Assembly: GCA_001464275.1 (NCBI GenBank)
Contig: LNFL01000173.1
Location: 1 to 50,378, forward strand
DNA length: 50,378 nt
Direction: 5' to 3'
Source of the DNA: Actinobacteria bacterium Ga0077560
GTDB taxonomy: Bacteria; Actinomycetota; Thermoleophilia; Miltoncostaeales; Miltoncostaeaceae
Both the position numbers and the translations under genes were made by a program. Below the pieces are notes generated by a model. That model was not told the DNA's origin. It was given only the letters and a program-made list of their open reading frames with translations, and did no database searches. This document shows positions 17,272 through 26,586 of the stretch, piece by piece (the first letter of the stretch is position 1; each line of letters starts with the position of its first letter).

Positions 17272-18621
17272 ATGAGCACCCCCTGGTCAAACGCACGACG
17301 CCGGCTGGGCTGGGCGATCGCGCCGGCCGCGCTCGCCGCACTGACCTACTCGGGCTCCGCGGCCGCCGCCACGTGCGTCGTCCCCGGTGGCTACGTGGGC
17401 TACGCGGAATCGAGCGGCGCCCCGGCGTGCCTGCCGAACCTCGAGATCATCAAGACCGGTCCGCCGACCGTCGGCCCCGGCGTGGTCACGTGGACCGTCA
17501 CGGTCTACCACCGCGGGTACCCCGACGCCCCCGACCCCTACGGGTCCACCGAGGGCATCCCGGTCTCGGCGATCAACGTGGACGACCTGAACGTCGGCGC
17601 GTACGACATCGAGCCGGACGAGGCGCCCGCCGACGGCATGCTGCGCCCGGGTGGCTCACTCACCTACACGGTCACCCAGAACTTCGACGTGCGCCGCTGC
17701 ACCAAGTCGCAGATCCAGAACACCGCGCGGTTCACGCTCGATGACATCGCCCAGACCACGACCGAGGACGACACGCACACCGCGTACGCCAAGGTGAAGT
17801 GCGAGGCGGACGTCGGGATCGTGAAGACGGCCGACAAGCAGATCTACACGGTCGGGCAGATCGTGCAGTGGACCGTCAAGGTCACCAACACCGGCACGCT
17901 CGACGTCCCGATGAGCCGCATCACGGTCGACGACCCGGCCGCCACGCTCACCCCGCAGGACACCACGCCCGGCGCGGTGCTGCAGCCCGGTCAGACGACG
18001 ACGTTCACGGCGTCCACGCTCGTCACCATCGACAACTGCGGCACCATCAGCAACACCGCGACGGTGTCGCTGGTCGGCACGGGCCCCGCGGACTCCAACC
18101 CGCAGAACAACAGCTCCACGGCGACCGTGTCGTGCGAGGTCCCGGTCCCGAACCAGAACCCGCCCGGCAACACCACCACCACGCCCACCACGCCCTCGAC
18201 CCCGACGCGTCCCGGGGGGACGAAGGGTGAGGACGTGTGCCCGCGTGTGACGGTCGGTCTCGGCATCACCGCCGCGAAGCGCCCGTTCGCCGGCCAGCTG
18301 TCCACGGTCGTGCTCAAGGTGAAGGCGCGCAACGACGCGAAGAAGGTCAAGCTCACCTACCGGCTCCCGTCCGGCTTCGCGGTCGTGGCCAAGTCGCCCG
18401 GCACGGTGCTGCGCAGCGGCATCCTGGTGGCCGACCTGGGAACGGTGAAGGCCGGCACCACCCGCACGGTGCGCCTGTCGGTGCGGATCCTGCGCACCGC
18501 CAAGGGCAAGCGTCAGCACACCGCGACGGTGGTGGCCACCTGCGCGGCGACGACGCGCGCGGCCCTCGCCGCGAACGTCCGGCCCCTGCAGGGCAGCGTC
18601 AACCCGGCGGTCACGGGCTGA
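17272..18621 (+). CDS. Secreted DUF11 paralogue 3, VTG tail
   Basis: A 449-residue exported protein. ATG 17272 has GAGAAAGG upstream; an in-frame ATG at 17173 would put about 33 residues before the signal peptide and was rejected. The signal peptide ends near GSAAAA. A short remnant (ATCVVPGGYVGYAE) stands where the paralogues carry the YFGYDN module, as if that module had been deleted. Two DUF11 domains (CLPNLEIIKTGPP ..., EADVGIVKTADKQIYTVGQ ...) are followed by a Thr/Pro linker (NTTTTPTTPSTPTRP) and the C-terminal domain with YRLPSGFAVV and LRSGILVADLG. The end is VNPAVTG. Lys is more frequent here than in the neighbours. Function unknown. Confidence 0.83.
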   Translation: MSTPWSNARRRLGWAIAPAALAALTYSGSAAAATCVVPGGYVGYAESSGAPACLPNLEIIKTGPPTVGPGVVTWTVTVYHRGYPDAPDPYGSTEGIPVSAINVDDLNVGAYDIEPDEAPADGMLRPGGSLTYTVTQNFDVRRCTKSQIQNTARFTLDDIAQTTTEDDTHTAYAKVKCEADVGIVKTADKQIYTVGQIVQWTVKVTNTGTLDVPMSRITVDDPAATLTPQDTTPGAVLQPGQTTTFTASTLVTIDNCGTISNTATVSLVGTGPADSNPQNNSSTATVSCEVPVPNQNPPGNTTTTPTTPSTPTRPGGTKGEDVCPRVTVGLGITAAKRPFAGQLSTVVLKVKARNDAKKVKLTYRLPSGFAVVAKSPGTVLRSGILVADLGTVKAGTTRTVRLSVRILRTAKGKRQHTATVVATCAATTRAALAANVRPLQGSVNPAVTG

Positions 18622-18647
18622 TCCGCAACACCACACCCTGACGGCTA

Positions 18648-18685
18648 CCGATGGCCGGGTCATGACGAAATGGCCCGGCCATCGG
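18648..18685 (+). terminator. Terminator hairpin after DUF11 paralogue 3
   Basis: CCGATGGCCGGG (18648-18659) pairs perfectly with CCCGGCCATCGG (18674-18685), loop 14 nt, followed by CGTTT. Confidence 0.65.
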
Positions 18686-18865
18686 CGTTTCTGGCGGTTT
18701 GGGCTTGGAAGGGCGGTGTCGCCTGGGCAGGGTCGGGCAACTGACATCGGACCTCAACCGGCGGGGCGGAACCATGGCGCCGCGACCCGCAACCCGGTTC
18801 CCAGGACGTCGGATGCCGGGAAGGTGTGCCGAGGCACGGACGCGCGGCGACGACAAGGAGTGCCC

Positions 18866-20455
18866 ATGAGCCACCCACGGCGCCGGATCAGCCGGCGAGC
18901 CCTCCCCCTGATCGCGGCCGCGGGTGCGGCGGCGCTCTGCGTGCCGGCGGTCGCGACCGCGACGTCGATCAAGCCCTCGGTCGAATGCGTCATCCCCGAC
19001 GGCTCCGGGAACCTCGTCGCGTACTTCGGCTACGACAACCCGTACGGCACCACGAACGTCGCCGTCGGCAGCACCGACGTCCACACGAACTACTTCACGC
19101 CCGGCCCCGAGGACCGTGGCCAGCCGACCCGGTTCCTCCCGGGCAAGCACCCCGGGGTCTTCAAGACCGCCTTCCCGGAGAACACCTCCATCACCTGGCA
19201 CCTGGTGAACATCACCGGGATCCCGGAGCACACCGCCACGGCGTCGAGCAGCACGAAGCGCTGCCTCCCGAACCTGGTGCTCGACATCACCGGCCCCGCG
19301 ACCGGCACGGCCGGCCAGGAGGGGACCTGGGTCGTCACGGTCACGCACGGCGGATGGCCGGGCAGCGACATCGACGCGCCCGTGCCCGTGTCGAAGATCG
19401 AGACCACGCTCGCCGGGCGCGGGGTGCTGGTGCCGGACGCCGCGTCCGTCCCGGCCGACGGCCAGCTGAAGCCGGGCCAGGCGCTCACCTACACGGTGAA
19501 GGGCCCGTTCGTGTGCGTGAACGGCCGGATGGTCCAGAGCGCCACCACAAAGCTCACCGAGGGCCAGGAGACCACGACCTCCGACAACTCGGACTCCACC
19601 CCCACCACGGTGACGGGGACCTGCACGGTGGACCTGGGCATCGGCGTCACGCCGTCGGCCCCCACCGCGACGCCCGGCGAGACCGTGACCTGGACCGTCC
19701 CGGTCACCAACGCCGGCCCCACGCCGGTGGAGATCGGCGACATCCGCGTGGTGGCCCCCGGGCTGCCGAACCTGACCCCGGCGCCGGGCATGCCCACCTC
19801 CGGGCCGCTCGCCCCGGGCGCGACGATCACGTTCATCGCGACGACCCCGATCACGCCCGCGCAGTGCGGCACGATCACCAACGTCGTCCGCGTGGGCTAC
19901 GGCACCGACGCCACGCCCGAGAACCAGCGCGACACCAACCCGGCGAACGACGTGGCCATCGGCACCGTCCAGGTGATCTGCGGAGCGCCGACGCCCACGC
20001 CGCCTCCGCCGCCCGCGGGCTCCGGCGGCACGCCGCTGACGCCCGGTGGGGGCGGGGCGCAGTGCGTCGCGCCACGGCTGTTCACCACCGTGAGCGGACC
20101 GCAGCGCGTGGTCGCCGGGCAGCTCACCGGCGTCACGCTGGTGGCCCGCAACCGGTCCGGCCGCGTGGCGGCCACCTCGACGCGGCTGCGCTACACCGTG
20201 CCCGCCGGCTTCTCGCTGACGTCGGTGCCCGAGGGCGCGAGCCTGCGCAACGGGCTGCTCACCCTCGAGGTGGGCAAGCTGGCGCCCGGGGCGACCCGCA
20301 CCGTGCGCCTGGGGCTGCGCGTGAACCGCACCGCGGTGCGCGACGTGAACCACCGTGCCCGCCTCACCGCCGCCTGCTCGGCGTCGGCGACCGGCGCGCT
20401 GGCCACCCAGGTGACCCCGATCGGCGGTCCGCTGCAGCCGAACGTCACCGGCTGA
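18866..20455 (+). CDS. Secreted DUF11 paralogue 4 with YFGYDN module, VTG tail
   Basis: A 529-residue exported protein. The ATG has AAGGAG 5 nt upstream. The signal peptide runs to about residue 33. The module shared with paralogue 2 covers about residues 38-130: ECVIPDG, AYFGYDNPYG, RGQPTRFLPG, GVFKTAF, WHLV. Two DUF11 domains and a Pro/Gly linker lead to the C-terminal DUF11-like domain (YTVPAGFSLTSVPEGASLRNGLLTLEVG). The end is LQPNVTG. Cys pairs are conserved as in the other members. It is monocistronic: a long leader lies upstream and a 13-bp hairpin downstream. Likely a surface or extracellular-matrix protein; function unknown. Confidence 0.83.
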   Translation: MSHPRRRISRRALPLIAAAGAAALCVPAVATATSIKPSVECVIPDGSGNLVAYFGYDNPYGTTNVAVGSTDVHTNYFTPGPEDRGQPTRFLPGKHPGVFKTAFPENTSITWHLVNITGIPEHTATASSSTKRCLPNLVLDITGPATGTAGQEGTWVVTVTHGGWPGSDIDAPVPVSKIETTLAGRGVLVPDAASVPADGQLKPGQALTYTVKGPFVCVNGRMVQSATTKLTEGQETTTSDNSDSTPTTVTGTCTVDLGIGVTPSAPTATPGETVTWTVPVTNAGPTPVEIGDIRVVAPGLPNLTPAPGMPTSGPLAPGATITFIATTPITPAQCGTITNVVRVGYGTDATPENQRDTNPANDVAIGTVQVICGAPTPTPPPPPAGSGGTPLTPGGGGAQCVAPRLFTTVSGPQRVVAGQLTGVTLVARNRSGRVAATSTRLRYTVPAGFSLTSVPEGASLRNGLLTLEVGKLAPGATRTVRLGLRVNRTAVRDVNHRARLTAACSASATGALATQVTPIGGPLQPNVTG

Positions 20456-20481
20456 CGCGACTCCGTCCACCTCGTGGACAT

Positions 20482-20511
20482 GACGGCCGGGCCGCACTCG
20501 GCCCGGCCGTC
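20482..20511 (+). terminator. Terminator hairpin after DUF11 paralogue 4
   Basis: GACGGCCGGGCCG (20482-20494) pairs perfectly with 20499-20511, loop CACT, 26 bases after the stop codon and 57 bases before the aconitase start. Confidence 0.68.
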
Positions 20512-20568
20512 GCGCTTCGGTAGCCTTCGGGGTCGCCCGTACATTCGAAACGACCCAGGGAGAGGCCG

Positions 20569-20727
20569 GTGACAGCGATCCCCGACCCGTTCAAGGCACG
20601 CGACACGATGCAGGTCGGTGGAGCGAGCCATGCCGTCTACCGCCTGGACGCGCTGGACACCGACCTGGCGCGCCTGCCGGTGACGGTCAAGATCCTGCTC
20701 GAGAACGTCCTCCGCAAGACGACGTGA
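20569..20727 (+). pseudogene. acnA: Aconitase N-terminal fragment (frame broken)
   Basis: Starting at GTG 20569, after a GGGAGAGG ribosome site, this frame encodes 52 residues that match the aconitase A N-terminus: [39 protein letters not shown]. It then stops at TGA 20725. In AcnA about ten residues normally separate LLENxLR from the ALANW region; here roughly eight are missing and the frame shifts, as if 3n+1 bases (about 25) were lost near 20719. The rest of the gene continues at GTG 20724, overlapping this stop as GTGA. It may be a real deletion, an assembly error, or a functional two-part gene. Confidence 0.8.
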
Positions 20728-23240
20728 CGGCCCTCGCCAACTGGACGCCCAACTCGGGTGCCGCCATCGAGGTCCCGTTCATGCCCGGCCGGGTGGTGCT
20801 GCAGGACTTCACCGGGGTCCCCTGCGTCGTCGACCTCGCCGCGATGCGCGACGCGATGACCCAGATGGGCGGCGACCCGTCGCGGATCAACCCGCTGGTC
20901 CCCGCGGACCTGGTGATCGACCACTCCGTGCAGGTCGACCGGTTCGGCGACCACGCCGCCTTCGGCGACAACGTCGCCATCGAGTACGAGCGCAACGGCG
21001 AGCGCTACCAGCTCCTTCGCTGGGCGCAGCAGGCCCTCGACAACTTCCGCGTCGTGCCCCCCGGCAACGGCATCGTGCACCAGGTGAACCTGGAGTACCT
21101 CGCCCCGGTGGTGGACGCCCGTGAGATCGACGGCGAGAACGTCGCGTTCCCCGACACCCTGGTCGGGACCGACTCCCACACCACGATGATCAACGGCATC
21201 GGCGTGCTCGGCTTCGGCGTCGGCGGCATCGAGGCCGAGGCCGTCATGCTCGGCCAGCCCCTGTCGCTGCCCACCCCGGTCGTGATCGGCCTCAAGCTCA
21301 CCGGCGCCCTGCCGGCCGGCGCGACGGCCACCGACCTGGTGCTCACCGTCACCGAGATGCTGCGCAAGCACGGCGTGGTGGGCAAGTTCGTGGAGGCCTA
21401 CGGCTCCGGCCTGTCCTCCCTGTCGCTGGCCGACCGCGCGACGATCGCCAACATGTCGCCGGAGTTCGGCGCCACCGCGACGATCTTCCCGGTGGACGAC
21501 GAGACCCTGAAGTACATGGAGGTCACGGGCCGGTCCCCCGAGGTCATCGCCCGCACCGAGGCGTACAGCAAGCTCCAGGGCCTGTTCCGCACGGACTCGA
21601 CGCCCGACCCGCAGTACGACGAGAAGCTCGAGCTCGACCTGGGCACCATCGTCCCGAGCCTCGCCGGTCCCCGGCGGCCGCAGGACCGGGTGCAGCTCAC
21701 CAACGTGGCGTCCGCGTTCCGCGAGGCCTACCCCGACGGCCTGCAGGCCAACGGGTCCGGTCCGCACTACGCAACGGTCGACGTGAGCGACGGCGACCAG
21801 ACCTTCCCGTTCGGCTCCGGTTCGGTCGCGATCGCCGCGATCACCAGCTGCACGAACACCAGCAACCCGTCCGTGATGCTCGGCGCCGGCCTGCTGGCCA
21901 AGAAGGCCGTCGAGAAGGGCCTCAAGACCCCGCCGTGGGTCAAGACGTCCCTCGCCCCGGGCTCCCGCGCCGTGACCGGCTACCTGGAGAAGGCCGGCGT
22001 GCAGAGCGCGCTGGACGAGCTGGGCTTCGACCTGGTGGGCTACGGCTGCACCACCTGCATCGGGAACTCCGGCCCCCTGGCCGAGCCGATCCAGCAGGCG
22101 ATCGAGCAGAACGGCCTGGTGGCCGCCGCCGTCCTCTCCGGCAACCGGAACTTCGAGGGCCGCGTCCACCCGCACGTGAAGGCCGCCTACCTGGCCTCGC
22201 CGCCCCTGGTGGTGGCGTACGCGCTGGCCGGCCGCGTGGACCTGGACCTGTCCACCGAGCCGCTCGGCACGGGCTCGGACGGCAAGCCGGTGTACCTCGC
22301 CGACATCTGGCCGACCAAGGAGGAGGTCGACGAGGCGCTGAAGTCGACCATCACCTCCCAGCTGTTCTCCTCCAGCTACGCGTCGGTGTTCGACGGCGAC
22401 GCGCAGTGGCAGAACCTGCCGGTCCCGGACGGCGACACCTACGCGTGGGACTCCAACTCCACGTACGTGCAGCTGCCGCCGTTCTTCCAGAACCTCTCGC
22501 CGGAGCCCGGCGACCTGAGCGACGTGACCGGCGCCCGCGCGCTGGCGGTCCTCGGGGACTCGATCACGACCGACCACATCTCGCCGGCCGGCTCGATCCC
22601 CACCACCTCGCCCGCGGGCCTGTACCTGCAGGAGCACGGCGTGACCCCGAAGGACTTCAACAGCTTCGGGTCGCGGCGCGGCAACCACGAGGTGATGATG
22701 CGCGGCACCTTCGGGAACATCCGCCTGCGCAACATCCTCGCCGAGGGCAAGGAGGGCAACTGGACCAAGCACCTCCCCACCGGCGAGATCGTGAGCGTCT
22801 ACGACGCCTCCATGCGCTACCAGGACGCCGGCACCGCGCTGGTCATCCTGGCCGGCTCCGAGTACGGCACCGGGTCGTCCCGTGACTGGGCGGCGAAGGG
22901 CACGCTGCTGCTGGGCGTGAAGGCGGTCATCGCCAAGTCCTTCGAGCGCATCCACCGCGGCAACCTGGTGGGCATGGGCGTCCTGCCCCTGGAGTTCCTC
23001 CCGGGCCAGGGCCACGAGGAGCTGGGCCTCACCGGCACCGAGACGTTCGACATCCCGGGCATCACGACCCTGGAGCCCCGTCAGGTGCTCACCGTGAAGT
23101 ACACCCGCGAGGACGGCACCACGGGCGAGTTCCAGGCGAAGGCCCGGATCGACGGCCCCACGGAGCTGAACTACCTCAAGAACGGCGGCGTGCTGCCGAC
23201 CGTGCTGCGTCGCCTGTACCGGGAGAGCACGACGGGCTGA
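20724..23240 (+). CDS. acnA: Aconitate hydratase A, main part
   Basis: Aconitase interconverts citrate and isocitrate in the TCA cycle, using a 4Fe-4S cluster. This frame gives 838 residues from [13 protein letters not shown] onward, covering all four domains: [35 protein letters not shown], the cluster cysteines in SCTNTSNPS and [12 protein letters not shown], and the swivel domain with [13 protein letters not shown] and [14 protein letters not shown]. Only the N-terminal 50 or so residues are missing; they lie just upstream in another frame. GTG 20724 has no own ribosome site, so translation would rely on re-initiation after TGA 20725, or the break is an artefact. A strong terminator follows. 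No second aconitase is in the window. Confidence 0.92.
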   Translation: MTALANWTPNSGAAIEVPFMPGRVVLQDFTGVPCVVDLAAMRDAMTQMGGDPSRINPLVPADLVIDHSVQVDRFGDHAAFGDNVAIEYERNGERYQLLRWAQQALDNFRVVPPGNGIVHQVNLEYLAPVVDAREIDGENVAFPDTLVGTDSHTTMINGIGVLGFGVGGIEAEAVMLGQPLSLPTPVVIGLKLTGALPAGATATDLVLTVTEMLRKHGVVGKFVEAYGSGLSSLSLADRATIANMSPEFGATATIFPVDDETLKYMEVTGRSPEVIARTEAYSKLQGLFRTDSTPDPQYDEKLELDLGTIVPSLAGPRRPQDRVQLTNVASAFREAYPDGLQANGSGPHYATVDVSDGDQTFPFGSGSVAIAAITSCTNTSNPSVMLGAGLLAKKAVEKGLKTPPWVKTSLAPGSRAVTGYLEKAGVQSALDELGFDLVGYGCTTCIGNSGPLAEPIQQAIEQNGLVAAAVLSGNRNFEGRVHPHVKAAYLASPPLVVAYALAGRVDLDLSTEPLGTGSDGKPVYLADIWPTKEEVDEALKSTITSQLFSSSYASVFDGDAQWQNLPVPDGDTYAWDSNSTYVQLPPFFQNLSPEPGDLSDVTGARALAVLGDSITTDHISPAGSIPTTSPAGLYLQEHGVTPKDFNSFGSRRGNHEVMMRGTFGNIRLRNILAEGKEGNWTKHLPTGEIVSVYDASMRYQDAGTALVILAGSEYGTGSSRDWAAKGTLLLGVKAVIAKSFERIHRGNLVGMGVLPLEFLPGQGHEELGLTGTETFDIPGITTLEPRQVLTVKYTREDGTTGEFQAKARIDGPTELNYLKNGGVLPTVLRRLYRESTTG

Positions 23241-23287
23241 CCTGAGGTCCCTGCAAGGCCGGCGGGAGCCGGCCGAGCAACAGCAGT

Positions 23288-23327
23288 GTGAGGAGCCCCG
23301 GTCCCCGAAAGGACCGGGGCTCCTCAC
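23288..23327 (+). terminator. Strong terminator after aconitase
   Basis: A perfect 17-bp stem (23288-23304 with 23311-23327), loop CCGAAA, followed by GTTTGT. It is the best intrinsic terminator in the window. Confidence 0.85.
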
Positions 23328-23609
23328 GTTTGTAACCGGTTGGCCCCCGGGCGCGGACCGGGGAAGCACGAGGCAATTCAACAATCAGTACCCGTGAGGA
23401 CGCTGACCCCAGACGGCCGCAGAGCACCCAATCCGGTGGACGACTGCCGAAATCAATCGGCTCATGGATGAGCCGAGCGAGCTGACTGCAGGCAGCCGAA
23501 AGGCGTGGTTCCTGGGGCCAACGTCGCCGAACGCCTCTCAGGGCCAAACCTCACGCGAGGCTGGGCGGCGATAGAAGTCCGCTGGGACGACCACAAATGA
23601 GATGCAAAC
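23328..23609. other. Gene-free stretch, candidate structured RNA
   Basis: About 280 bp between two terminators, less GC-rich than its surroundings and with no convincing reading frame on either strand. It holds several short hairpins: GGCTCAT/ATGAGCC around 23457-23475, GCCGAAAGGC (a GNRA-type loop) near 23495, and CCTC/GAGG near 23550. I checked by eye for tRNA, tmRNA, RNase P and SRP RNA signatures and did not find them. It may be a small RNA, a decayed gene, or spacer. Confidence 0.3.
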
Positions 23610-23628
23610 GGCGCCCCTGCGGGGCGCC
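23610..23628 (-). terminator. Terminator of the pst operon
   Basis: GGCGCCCC pairs perfectly with GGGGCGCC across a 3-nt loop. On the minus strand it lies 61 bases after the pstB stop and is followed by GTTTGC and an AT-richer run. Confidence 0.7.
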
Positions 23629-23689
23629 GAAGGAACTACTGAACCGCGGAAAGCCCGGATCACTCCACGCCCGGAGCGCGGAACGCCGA

Positions 23690-24589
23690 TCAGCCGAAAC
23701 GGCCCGTGATGTAGTCCTGCGTCCTGGGGTCTTCCGGGGCGCGGAAGACGCGCTCGGTGGCGTTGTACTCGGCCAGGATGCCGTGGCGGTCGCCGCCGTC
23801 CAGCTGCTGGACGGTGAAGAAGGCGGTGCGGTCCGACACGCGGGCGGCCTGCTGCATGTTGTGGGTCACGATCACGATCGTGTACTCCTCGCGCAGGGTG
23901 CGCATGAGGTCCTCGATCGCCAGGGTCGAGATGGGGTCGAGCGCGGAGCACGGCTCGTCCATGAGGATGACCTCGGGGTTCACGGCGATGGCGCGCGCGA
24001 TGCACAGGCGCTGCTGCTGGCCGCCGGAGAGCGCGTAGGCGTCCTGGTCGAGCTTGTCCTTCACCTCGTCCCAGAGGGCGGCGTGTCGCAGGACCTGCTC
24101 GATGCGGTCGTCGTCCACCCTGATGCCGTTCACCTTCATGCCGAACGAGAGGTTCTCCCGGATCGACTTGGGGAAGGGGTTGGGCTTCTGGAACACCATC
24201 CCGATGCGCCGGCGAAGGTCGACGGGATCCACGTCGGGGGCGTACATGTCCTCACCGTGGAAGGTGATGGTGCCGCCCACCTCGGCGCCGGGGATCAGGT
24301 CGTTCATGCGGTTGAGGCACCGCAGGAAGGTCGACTTGCCGCAGCCGGAGGGACCGATGAGGGCCGTGATCTCGTTCCGGTGGATCGCGAGGTCGACGTC
24401 CTTCAGGGCCAGGAACTTCCCGTAGTGGACGTTCACGCCGGTGGCCTGGAACACCACCACCTCGTCCGCGGTCGGCGGGAGGCCGGCATCTGCCTGGATG
24501 TTCAGCTCGGGGAGTTCCATGCGCGGCTCCGGGCGGCCCTCGGTGGGCCGGTGGAGGATGGGGGGTGAGGTCAGGCGCGAGTCTGCCAT
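23690..24589 (-). CDS. pstB: Phosphate ABC transporter ATP-binding protein
   Basis: A 299-residue ATPase of the high-affinity phosphate importer. Walker [11 protein letters not shown]-loop [13 protein letters not shown], signature LSGGQQQRL, Walker [14 protein letters not shown] and switch His VTHNMQQ are all present, and the wording is specific to PstB. The start ATG 24589 has GGGAG 4 nt upstream; a later ATG (MELPELN) is possible. The first 45 residues form a non-conserved extension. Last of four genes, 8 bases after pstA. No phoU follows; a terminator lies downstream. Confidence 0.96.
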   Translation of the reverse strand: MADSRLTSPPILHRPTEGRPEPRMELPELNIQADAGLPPTADEVVVFQATGVNVHYGKFLALKDVDLAIHRNEITALIGPSGCGKSTFLRCLNRMNDLIPGAEVGGTITFHGEDMYAPDVDPVDLRRRIGMVFQKPNPFPKSIRENLSFGMKVNGIRVDDDRIEQVLRHAALWDEVKDKLDQDAYALSGGQQQRLCIARAIAVNPEVILMDEPCSALDPISTLAIEDLMRTLREEYTIVIVTHNMQQAARVSDRTAFFTVQQLDGGDRHGILAEYNATERVFRAPEDPRTQDYITGRFG

Positions 24590-24597
24590 AGGGCTCC

Positions 24598-25653
24598 CTA
24601 CCAGCGTCGCGTGAATCGGTTTCTCAGCCAGATCGCGAGGAGGTTCATCACGACCAGGGTGACGAGCAGGACGATGATCCCCGCGGCGGCCAGCGGTCCC
24701 CAGGTGTCCTCCTGGGGCTGGTCCACCCACGTGTAGATCTGCAGCGGCATCGCGAACAGGTCCTCGTTCGCGGCGTTCAGCGGGTTGATGCTGGGAACGG
24801 CGGTCCCGAAGGCCACGCCGCCCACCACCACCAGCGGCGCCGTCTCACCGATGGCGCGGGACATCGCGAGGATGGTGCCGGTGAGCATCCCGGGCAGCGC
24901 GGCCGGCAGCACGTGGCTGCGGACGGCCTGCCAGCGGCTCGCGCCGAGCGCCATGGCGCCCTGCTCGATCGATCGCGGCACCGCCCGGATGGCCTCACGG
25001 CTGGCGATGATGATGATCGGCAGGACCAGGATCGCGAGGGTGAGCCCGCCCGCGAGCAGCGACTTGCTGATCCCCATGATCTGCACGAACAGGGCGAGGC
25101 CCAGCAGGCCGTAGATGATCGACGGCACGGCAGCAAGGTTCGACAGGTTGATCTCGACGAACGTGTTGAGCGGCGGGCCGATGCGCGCCCACACCGCCGA
25201 CAGCGCGATGCCGAGGCGCGAGGCGAGCAGGCGCGGTCCGGTGAGCTCGCCGGCGGCGCGGCGCAGTTCGAGCGCCCGGCGGCGGCGACGGGTGATCACC
25301 CGCAGCTCGTCGCGCGAGAGGGGCGCGAACTTCTCGAGATAGGTGGCCGCCGCGAAGCCGAGCGGCACCGCCACGGCGATCGTGATGATCATCAGCACGA
25401 CGGAGCCCTTGAGGGCGTTCAGGAACCCGGCGCGGGATGCCCGTGAGCTGGTCTGGCTGGACAGGAAGTCCCAGTCCAGCGCGGTGGCGCCCTTCGCCAC
25501 CACGGAGATGAGCAGCCACACCAGGGCGGCCAGCGCGATGAGCAGTGCGCTGAAGACCGCGGCGTGGAAGATCTGGTCGCCGGGACGGGCCCGCTTGCGG
25601 GCGAGCGGGCGAGCGGCGGGGATGTCGGCGGAGGTGGGTGTGCTCGTGGCCAT
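24598..25653 (-). CDS. pstA: Phosphate ABC transporter permease PstA
   Basis: A 351-residue permease with six membrane segments and the EAA-type loop [26 protein letters not shown]. It forms the channel with PstC. Compared with ordinary PstA, a segment of about 50 residues is inserted between ATYLEKFAP and the [21 protein letters not shown] motif. It is Arg-rich ([16 protein letters not shown]) and probably cytoplasmic. This explains the length, as PstA is usually 280-300. The ATG shares one base with the pstC stop (TGATG), so the genes are coupled. Confidence 0.95.
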   Translation of the reverse strand: MATSTPTSADIPAARPLARKRARPGDQIFHAAVFSALLIALAALVWLLISVVAKGATALDWDFLSSQTSSRASRAGFLNALKGSVVLMIITIAVAVPLGFAAATYLEKFAPLSRDELRVITRRRRRALELRRAAGELTGPRLLASRLGIALSAVWARIGPPLNTFVEINLSNLAAVPSIIYGLLGLALFVQIMGISKSLLAGGLTLAILVLPIIIIASREAIRAVPRSIEQGAMALGASRWQAVRSHVLPAALPGMLTGTILAMSRAIGETAPLVVVGGVAFGTAVPSINPLNAANEDLFAMPLQIYTWVDQPQEDTWGPLAAAGIIVLLVTLVVMNLLAIWLRNRFTRRW

Positions 25654-26576
25654 CAGTGGTAGACCGTCCGGAACCGGCGCACCAGGGCGGTGGCCGCGAT
25701 GTTGATGAGCATGGTCACCACGAAGAGCACGAGGCCGATCGCGAAGATCGACTGGTAGAGCTCGCTTCCCCGGGTGGCCTCGCCCTTGGACACCGCCACG
25801 ATGACGGCGGTGATCGTCTGGACCGGCTCCGTGGGGTCGGCGGTGAAGTTGGGCTGGGTCCCGGCGGCGAGGGTGACGGCCATCGTCTCGCCGATGGCCC
25901 GGGACAGCGCCAGCACGATCGACGCCATCACGCCGGACAGGGCCGCGGGGAACACGATGCGGGTCGCGACGACGCGCTTGGTGGCGCCCAGCCCGTAGGC
26001 GCCCTCCCGCATGGCCGCGGGCACCGCGCGGAACGCGTCCTCCGACAGCGACGCGATGAGGGGCACGATGAGCAGGCCCACCACGATGCCGGCGGCCAGC
26101 GCGTTGAACAGCTGGTCGGACGGGATGATCCCTGCGCCCTGGAGCGCCGGCGTCACCGACTCCAGCGCGAAGAAGCCGAGCACGATGGTCGGCATGCCCG
26201 CCAGCAGCTCCAGGATGGGCTTCACCACCCGCCGCGTGCGCTCATCCGCGTACTCGGACAGGTAGATCGCCGATCCGATGCCGATCGGGACGGCGACCAG
26301 GGCCGCGAGCACCGCGATCAGCACCGATGCGGACAGCAGCGGCAGGACGCCGTAGACCCGGTCCACGGGGAACCACTCGGTCCCGGTGAAGAAGTCCACC
26401 AGGGACACCGAACCCCAGAAGCCGGACCCCTCCTCGATGAGGGTGAAGACGATCCCCACCGTGATCAGCACGGAGATGGTCGCGGCCGCCCCGAGCAGGA
26501 GCACGACGCCCTGCTCGGCCGGCCGGAACCGGCGGGCCCTGAGGCCCGCCGGTTCGGGGAGCTGCTGCGTGGTCAA
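25653..26576 (-). CDS. pstC: Phosphate ABC transporter permease PstC
   Basis: A 307-residue permease with six membrane segments, the loop SEDAFRAVPAAMREGAYGLGATK, and motifs FFTGTEWFPV, AGMPTIVLGFFAL and SRAIGETMAVT that mark PstC. No ATG or GTG suits the N-terminus; TTG 26576 (TTQQLPEPAGL) lies 10 bases after the pstS stop and gives the normal family length, so it is taken as the start. The longer frame upstream would lie inside pstS. Confidence 0.93.
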   Translation of the reverse strand: MTTQQLPEPAGLRARRFRPAEQGVVLLLGAAATISVLITVGIVFTLIEEGSGFWGSVSLVDFFTGTEWFPVDRVYGVLPLLSASVLIAVLAALVAVPIGIGSAIYLSEYADERTRRVVKPILELLAGMPTIVLGFFALESVTPALQGAGIIPSDQLFNALAAGIVVGLLIVPLIASLSEDAFRAVPAAMREGAYGLGATKRVVATRIVFPAALSGVMASIVLALSRAIGETMAVTLAAGTQPNFTADPTEPVQTITAVIVAVSKGEATRGSELYQSIFAIGLVLFVVTMLINIAATALVRRFRTVYH

Positions 26577-26586
26577 CGCGGTGAGC

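Noticed and set aside
14018..20455. LPXTG sortase anchors in the DUF11 proteins
   Set aside because: None has LPXTG followed by a membrane helix and basic tail; VTG is at the very end of each protein.
20637..23384. 915-codon frame opposite aconitase
   Set aside because: Antisense shadow of a conserved gene; the translation shows no recognisable domain and biased composition.
23328..23689. tRNA, tmRNA, RNase P or SRP RNA between acnA and pstB
   Set aside because: The T-loop, tmRNA ends and conserved RNase P and SRP core sequences are not present on either strand by eye.
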